This document shows, in pieces, positions 60,801 through 64,000 of a DNA stretch of 64,000 nt. Source of the DNA: Aquisalinus luteolus (GTDB taxonomy: Bacteria; Pseudomonadota; Alphaproteobacteria; Caulobacterales; Parvularculaceae). Under the pieces are notes generated by a model, which had not been told where the DNA came from, searched no databases, and worked only from the letters and a program-made list of their open reading frames with translations. The position numbers were made by a program, and so were the translations under genes. The DNA lies in the NCBI RefSeq assembly GCF_009712425.2, contig NZ_VCJR02000002.1:930001-994000 (forward strand), read 5' to 3'. How positions within the stretch are numbered: the stretch's first letter is position 1; the number at the start of each line of letters is the position of its first letter.

Positions 60801-63800
60801 GATGAAATTCGCCGAGGAGTTCGAGCCGAGAGCAAACGCATTTCGTCCGCCCGCGACGGCCTGATAGCCGAGCGCTGTCGAACGAACGCCTGAGGCAGTC
60901 GCGAACTGGCCGGCGGCGACACCGGCAGTGCCAGAAGCTGTCGCGTTGGAGCCGAACGCGGTCGCGCCTTCAGCCGAGGCGGTGGAATTGCGACCGAAGG
61001 CGGAGGTGTAATCTGCCGATGCGGCGGACTGGCGACCGAAGGCCGTGGACTGCAGGCCTGTCGCGCTGGCTTCGAAACCGACCGCGGCACTGGCGGTGCC
61101 AGCAGCCTCCGCACGATAGCCGCCGGCAAAGCTGTTCAGGCCTGTTGCTTCTGAATCCGTGCCGATGGCGGTAGCTGCCGTGGCATTGGCCACCGCGTTG
61201 CGGCCGAGGGCGACGGTGCGATCGCCCGTTGCCCGTGCTGCAGCACCCACCGCAGTTGCTTCCAGCCCGGCGGTGGTGACCTCATCGGGATCGAGGATGC
61301 CGTCCTCGTCCAGATCGACCCAGCTGCCCAGGGCAACTGCGCTGATGTCGGTTGCCTGTGAGCTGAAACCGGCAGCAAGGCTGACAGCGCCGAGTGCCGA
61401 TGTGTCCGCGCCGAGCGCGGTTGAATAGTCGGCATCCGCTTCAGCAGTATCGCCGAAGGCGGAAGACGATATACCTCTCGCATCGGACCGGGTGCCGACC
61501 GCCGTAGCGTGGTTCGAAGCGGCATTGGCATTGTAGCCGAATGCCGAAGCATAACTTGTCGTTGCCTGTGCGCTCGTGCCAACAGTCGTGGTGTAAGCCG
61601 AAATGGCGTCGGCGTTGCGACCCATCGCGACTGCATAACTGCCGGTTGCCTGGGCGCCAGTGCCGATCGCTGTCGATCGCAGACCGGTGGCCCGTGTGAT
61701 CTCACCTTGTTCAACGATCCCGTCACCGTCAATATCGTACCAGCTGCCGAGAGCAACGGAAGATTCCCCGGTTGCCTGTGTATAGTCGCCGCCGGCAAAG
61801 CTTTTCGTGCCTGACGCCAACGCGCGGTTGCCGATAGCGGTGGCGCGCAAGGATTGTGCGTTGGCAAAACTGCCAACGGCGGTAGCATTGTCATAATTTG
61901 AGGTGGAGCTGGCGCCTGCTGCGAGTGAGTATTCGCCGCTCGCAGAGGAGTAAGAGCCAAGTGCGGTGGCGTAATCTCCATCTGCAGCAGGGTCATACCC
62001 AAGCGCGGTGGCAGAATAGCCAATAGCATTTGCTGCCGCGCCTACAGCGGTGCCCCGGTCAGCAGCCGTTGAATAGCTGCCGATAGCGCTTGCGCCATAG
62101 CCTGTCGCCTCTGTGCCTGAGCCGATGGCGGTCGCAAAGGAGCCTGTTGCCTCGCTCTCATATCCAAATGCTGCACTCTGGCTACCGCTGGCCGTGGCCG
62201 GGCTGCCGAAGGCAGTGGCGTTACTGCCACTGGCGGTCGCACCAGTTCCGGCGACGGCGGCCAGTTGCGGGCCTTCTGTGCTGCTGCCATCCGTGGGCGT
62301 ATCATTGCCGCCGGCATTCGGATCGCTTGGCGCGCCGGGGTCCTGAGGACCGGTACTGAAGGACGACGTTGCGGGTGAGGCTGACGACATGATGGCCATG
62401 CCACCGCCCTCGAGAGAGGCGATGCGGCTTTCGTGATTGTTCAGCATCGACTGGATCGCGCCGCCATCGCTGGCGAGGTTGCCATTGGCATCGGTGGTGA
62501 TGATGCCGGTGACGGTGCCCTGTGCCGCGAGGGAGGCAGCCGAAGTGATACCCGCGAGGGTGTAGGTATTGAACAGGTTACCCAGCGCGAACTGGTTGTC
62601 GCGGATCGTCGACGTGCCGTTGCCGACCGCGGACGAATTGATGAAGTTCGCCGAGCTGTTCGAGCCGAGAGCGAAAGCGTTGCGCCCGCCAGCAACAGCC
62701 TGATAGCCGAGTGCTGTCGAACGAACGCCTGAAGCAGTCGCGAACTGGCCGGCGGCGACACCGGCAGTGCCGGAGGCTGTCGCGTTGGAGCCGAAGGCGG
62801 TCGCGCCCTCGGCCGAGGCCGTGGAGTTGCGACCGAAGGCAGAGGCATAGTCTGCCGTTGCGGCAGACTGGCGACCGAAGGCCGTGGACTGCAGGCCCGA
62901 AGCATTGGCCTCGAACCCGATTGCGGCACTGGCAACGCCCGTGGCGTCGGCGAGATAACCGCCAGCAAAGCTGTTGGAGCCTGTCGCTTCGCTATTCGTG
63001 CCGATGGCAGTGGCCGCACTGGCAGTGGCCACCGCGTTTCGACCGAGGGCCACAGTGCGTTCGCCGGTTGCCTGCGCGGCCGGACCGACAGCCGTTGCTT
63101 CCAGCCCGGCGGTGGCGACCTCATTGGCATCGACGATACCACTCTCGTCGAGATCTATCCAGCTGCCCAGGGCAACGGCACTCTCGCCGGTCGCCTGTGT
63201 CTGGTACCCGGCGGCAAGGCTCCATGCCGATGAGGCCTCGCTGTTGGCACCGAGGGCCGTGCTGTAAATGCCGTCTGCAGAGGAAGCGTATCCAAAAGCA
63301 GAGGCGCGGTCGGCTGTCGCTTCGGCAAAGGAGCCGGTGGCGGTGCTGTCGTAGCCTGAGGCTGTCGAATTGCGGCCAAAGGCAGAGGAAAAGCCTCCAG
63401 ATGCTACGCTTCTATAGCCATAGGCGGCGCTTTGCGCACCGCTGGCTGTGGCCGGACTGCCGAAGGCCGTGGAGTTGCCACCACTGGCGGTCGCACCGGG
63501 GCCGGCGACGGCGGCCATTTGCGGGCCTTCTGTGCTGCTGCCATCCGTAGGCGTACCATTGCCGCCGGCATTCGGATCGCTCGGCGCGCCGGGGTCCTGC
63601 GGACCGGTGCTGAAGGACGAAGCAGGTGAGGCCGAGGTGAGCAGGGCTGCGCTGCCGCCTTCAAGCGAAGAGATGCGCGCTTCGTGATTGTTCAGAAGCG
63701 TCTGCATCGCACCGCCATCGGATGCGAGATTGCCATTGGCATCGGTCGTGATGATGCCGGTGACGGTGCCTTGCGCGGCGAGGGAGGCAGCAGAGGTGAT

Positions 63801-64000
63801 GCCTGCGAGGGTGTAGGTATTGAACAGGTTACCCAGCGCGAACTGGTTGTCGCGGATCGTCGACGTGCCGTTACCCACGGCAGAAGAGTTGATGAAATTC
63901 GCCGAAGAGTTCGAGCCGAGGGCAAACGCATTTCGCCCGCCAGCAACAGCCTGATAACCGAGCGCTGTCGAACGAACGCCAGAGGCAGTCGCGAACTGGC
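57879..64000 (-). CDS. Giant trimeric autotransporter adhesin, C-terminal part (runs off window)
   Basis: More than 2,000 residues; the frame is still open at base 64000, so the signal peptide and N-terminus are missing. It is built from YadA head repeats (AxGxxSxAxGxxSxAxG, one per 14-16 residues), EF-hand-like loops (DLDESGIVDANE, DIDGDGIVEQGE, DLDEDGILDPDE), and at least four copies of a 200-residue module. The module ends TSTIRDNQFALGNLFN, LAAQGTVTGIITTDANGNLASDGGA and a coil NNHEARISSLEGG. Three copies are followed by a linker (STGPQDPGAPSDPNAGG, TPTDGSSTEGPQ). A Pro/Thr/Asp-rich stalk (around 58500-58880) and the YadA anchor close it (ATDAVNYGQFLELEQSV, ending GGW). Secreted to the surface as a trimer. 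Confidence 0.93.
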   Translation of the reverse strand, partial: QFATASGVRSTALGYQAVAGGRNAFALGSNSSANFINSSAVGNGTSTIRDNQFALGNLFNTYTLAGITSAASLAAQGTVTGIITTDANGNLASDGGAMQTLLNNHEARISSLEGGSAALLTSASPASSFSTGPQDPGAPSDPNAGGNGTPTDGSSTEGPQMAAVAGPGATASGGNSTAFGSPATASGAQSAAYGYRSVASGGFSSAFGRNSTASGYDSTATGSFAEATADRASAFGYASSADGIYSTALGANSEASSAWSLAAGYQTQATGESAVALGSWIDLDESGIVDANEVATAGLEATAVGPAAQATGERTVALGRNAVATASAATAIGTNSEATGSNSFAGGYLADATGVASAAIGFEANASGLQSTAFGRQSAATADYASAFGRNSTASAEGATAFGSNATASGTAGVAAGQFATASGVRSTALGYQAVAGGRNAFALGSNSSANFINSSAVGNGTSTIRDNQFALGNLFNTYTLAGITSAASLAAQGTVTGIITTDANGNLASDGGAIQSMLNNHESRIASLEGGGMAIMSSASPATSSFSTGPQDPGAPSDPNAGGNDTPTDGSSTEGPQLAAVAGTGATASGSNATAFGSPATASGSQSAAFGYESEATGSFATAIGSGTEATGYGASAIGSYSTAADRGTAVGAAANAIGYSATALGYDPAADGDYATALGSYSSASGEYSLAAGASSTSNYDNATAVGSFANAQSLRATAIGNRALASGTKSFAGGDYTQATGESSVALGSWYDIDGDGIVEQGEITRATGLRSTAIGTGAQATGSYAVAMGRNADAISAYTTTVGTSAQATTSYASAFGYNANAASNHATAVGTRSDARGISSSAFGDTAEADADYSTALGADTSALGAVSLAAGFSSQATDISAVALGSWVDLDEDGILDPDEVTTAGLEATAVGAAARATGDRTVALGRNAVANATAATAIGTDSEATGLNSFAGGYRAEAAGTASAAVGFEASATGLQSTAFGRQSAASADYTSAFGRNSTASAEGATAFGSNATASGTAGVAAGQFATASGVRSTALGYQAVAGGRNAFALGSNSSANFINSSAVGNGTSTIRDNQFALGNLFNTYTLAGITSAASLAAQGTVTGIITTDANGNLASDGGAMQAMLNNHESRIASLEGGGMAMMSSASPASSFSTGPQDPGAPSDPNAGGNDTPTDGSSTEGPQLAAVAGTGATASGTNATAYGDDATASGNFSSAYGNYANSGGDYSTAIGRSANSSGYIGTAIGYNSVASGDSSTAVGRTSVASGDSSSAFGRYATASGDSSVALGHSAEATMADSIAIGRDAAATHGSAIVIGTGAESGGLYSVALGFGSSTGNLNTVAAGSYASAGGISSTAIGANVSADGDYAAAYGTSNNASGYVSTALGYNNIASGDSSLAIGRTSEATANSSAAIGRYAQATADSALAVGYDAIATMASASSYGHEAEATGVSSLSLGHGSRAGGLNSLAAGRLAYASQEGTVALGGSAEATEQYATAIGTDSEATGLNSFAGGYRAEAAGTASAAVGFEASATGLQATAFGRQSAATADYASAFGRNSTASAEGATAFGSNATASGTAGVAAGQFASASGVRSTALGYQATAGGRNAFALGSNSSANFINSSAVGNGTSTIRDNQFALGNLFNTYTLAGITSAASLAAQGPVTGLITTDANGNLASDGGAIQAMLANHEARINSLEGGVATSKAPVSSAAASSGSSATSGASSQESPQPQTKTSATRIADRTDGSTGSGSEGTDGTAPESVETASTEAGTDETADIEEDGLTAVRPEKVDGPLQEEEADDVLASREDGDERDTTRTASTGTGTATGIDPVAQTTVVTVTTPPSAAAIASGANAYAAGNDAVASGQDAVAIGNTASASATGAMALGANSVASANNSVAIGAGSIANEANTVSFGTALSPRRLTNVAPGINATDAVNYGQFLELEQSVNKSIGVLSDDISRTQEGVSMALAMAGAAVLYPDEDFSVSAGWGTFESEQGASFAFARRINETWSIDAGVAVGLNYGSTAGRLGIRGGW
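58906..59500 (-). repeat. Adhesin passenger module, copy a (membrane-proximal)
   Basis: About 600 bases, near-identical to copies b, c and d. It differs in the first part (LANHEARINSLEGG, QGPVTGL instead of QGTVTGI) and is followed by a stalk rather than the GPQDPG linker. Confidence 0.9.
60434..61180 (-). repeat. Adhesin linker plus passenger module, copy b
   Basis: The linker segment (60434-60546, encodes STGPQDPGAPSDPNAGGN) and the 600-base module (about 60580-61180). Its C-terminal half shares the ATDSEATGLNSFAGGYRAEA-type segment with copy a. Confidence 0.9.
62272..63010 (-). repeat. Adhesin linker plus passenger module, copy c
   Basis: The linker (62272-62379) and module (about 62420-63010). 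Same order and nearly the same bases as copy b, with a different head-repeat block between them. Confidence 0.9.
63514..64000 (-). repeat. Adhesin linker plus passenger module, copy d (cut by window end)
   Basis: The linker (63514-63632) and the first 330 bases of the module (from about 63671). The module continues beyond the window. Confidence 0.88.

Noticed and set aside
57879-64000. CRISPR-like array
   Set aside because: The repeats are in-frame coding repeats of a YadA-type adhesin with period 42-48 bases inside modules and 1.2-1.8 kb between modules, without spacers.
1-64000. tRNA, rRNA, tmRNA, RNase P RNA
   Set aside because: No characteristic sequences were recognised on either strand; a covariance scan was not possible here.

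Overview
The window is chromosomal DNA of a high-GC Gram-negative alphaproteobacterium. Pointers are an RpoH-type heat-shock sigma factor, the ATPase zeta-inhibitor family (DUF1476), small-type PurL with separate PurQ and PurS, a stand-alone MetH homocysteine domain, KDO synthesis genes, an LpxR-like outer-membrane deacylase and many lipoproteins. The gene set recalls marine Parvularculales or Hyphomonadales-like bacteria, but genus cannot be fixed from this sequence.

1-17 kb: purC, purS, purQ and purL lie on the minus strand in canonical order but are separated by unrelated genes (two SDR oxidoreductases, an NTF2-like lipoprotein, DUF4126, and plus-strand secreted proteins). purL reads in frame into a complete BolA domain and has about 100 extra residues in its middle. 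17-23 kb: a BlaI/M56 regulator pair with a double palindromic operator covering its start codon, a Sel1-like protein, structured element A, a REP pair and rpoH. 22.6-34.4 kb: an S41 protease lipoprotein, rluD, small membrane proteins, an MscS channel, aroC, pdxH and a Tat-exported Kelch protein.

34.4-37.8 kb: element B, a second copy of the structured non-coding element at 20.8 kb, is followed by a TIR-domain protein and, convergently, an AT-rich OLD-family ATPase/TOPRIM gene. This is a small accessory (probably defence) island. It sits directly downstream of nrdA, where nrdB might be expected. nrdA has a pair of NrdR boxes upstream.

40-51 kb: a double-FKBP lipoprotein, a lysophospholipase-like lipoprotein, divergent kdsD/kdsA, a PRC-barrel lipoprotein, a DUF900 hydrolase lipoprotein, sodB, a GST, an MFS transporter and the MetH homocysteine domain behind a 28-bp perfect palindrome. 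51-64 kb: two trimeric autotransporter adhesins in the same orientation. The second runs off the window and is built from repeated passenger cassettes that share near-identical segments with the first. Between them lie a SARP-like regulator fused to an alpha/beta hydrolase, a eukaryote-type glutamine synthetase and a lipoprotein.

The strongest candidates for something new are the two-copy structured element (20837-21342 and 34377-34891), in which stems are kept by compensatory changes, the TIR/OLD island beside one copy, the PurL-BolA fusion and the cassette architecture of the giant adhesin. No tRNA, rRNA, CRISPR array, transposase or integrase was recognised.
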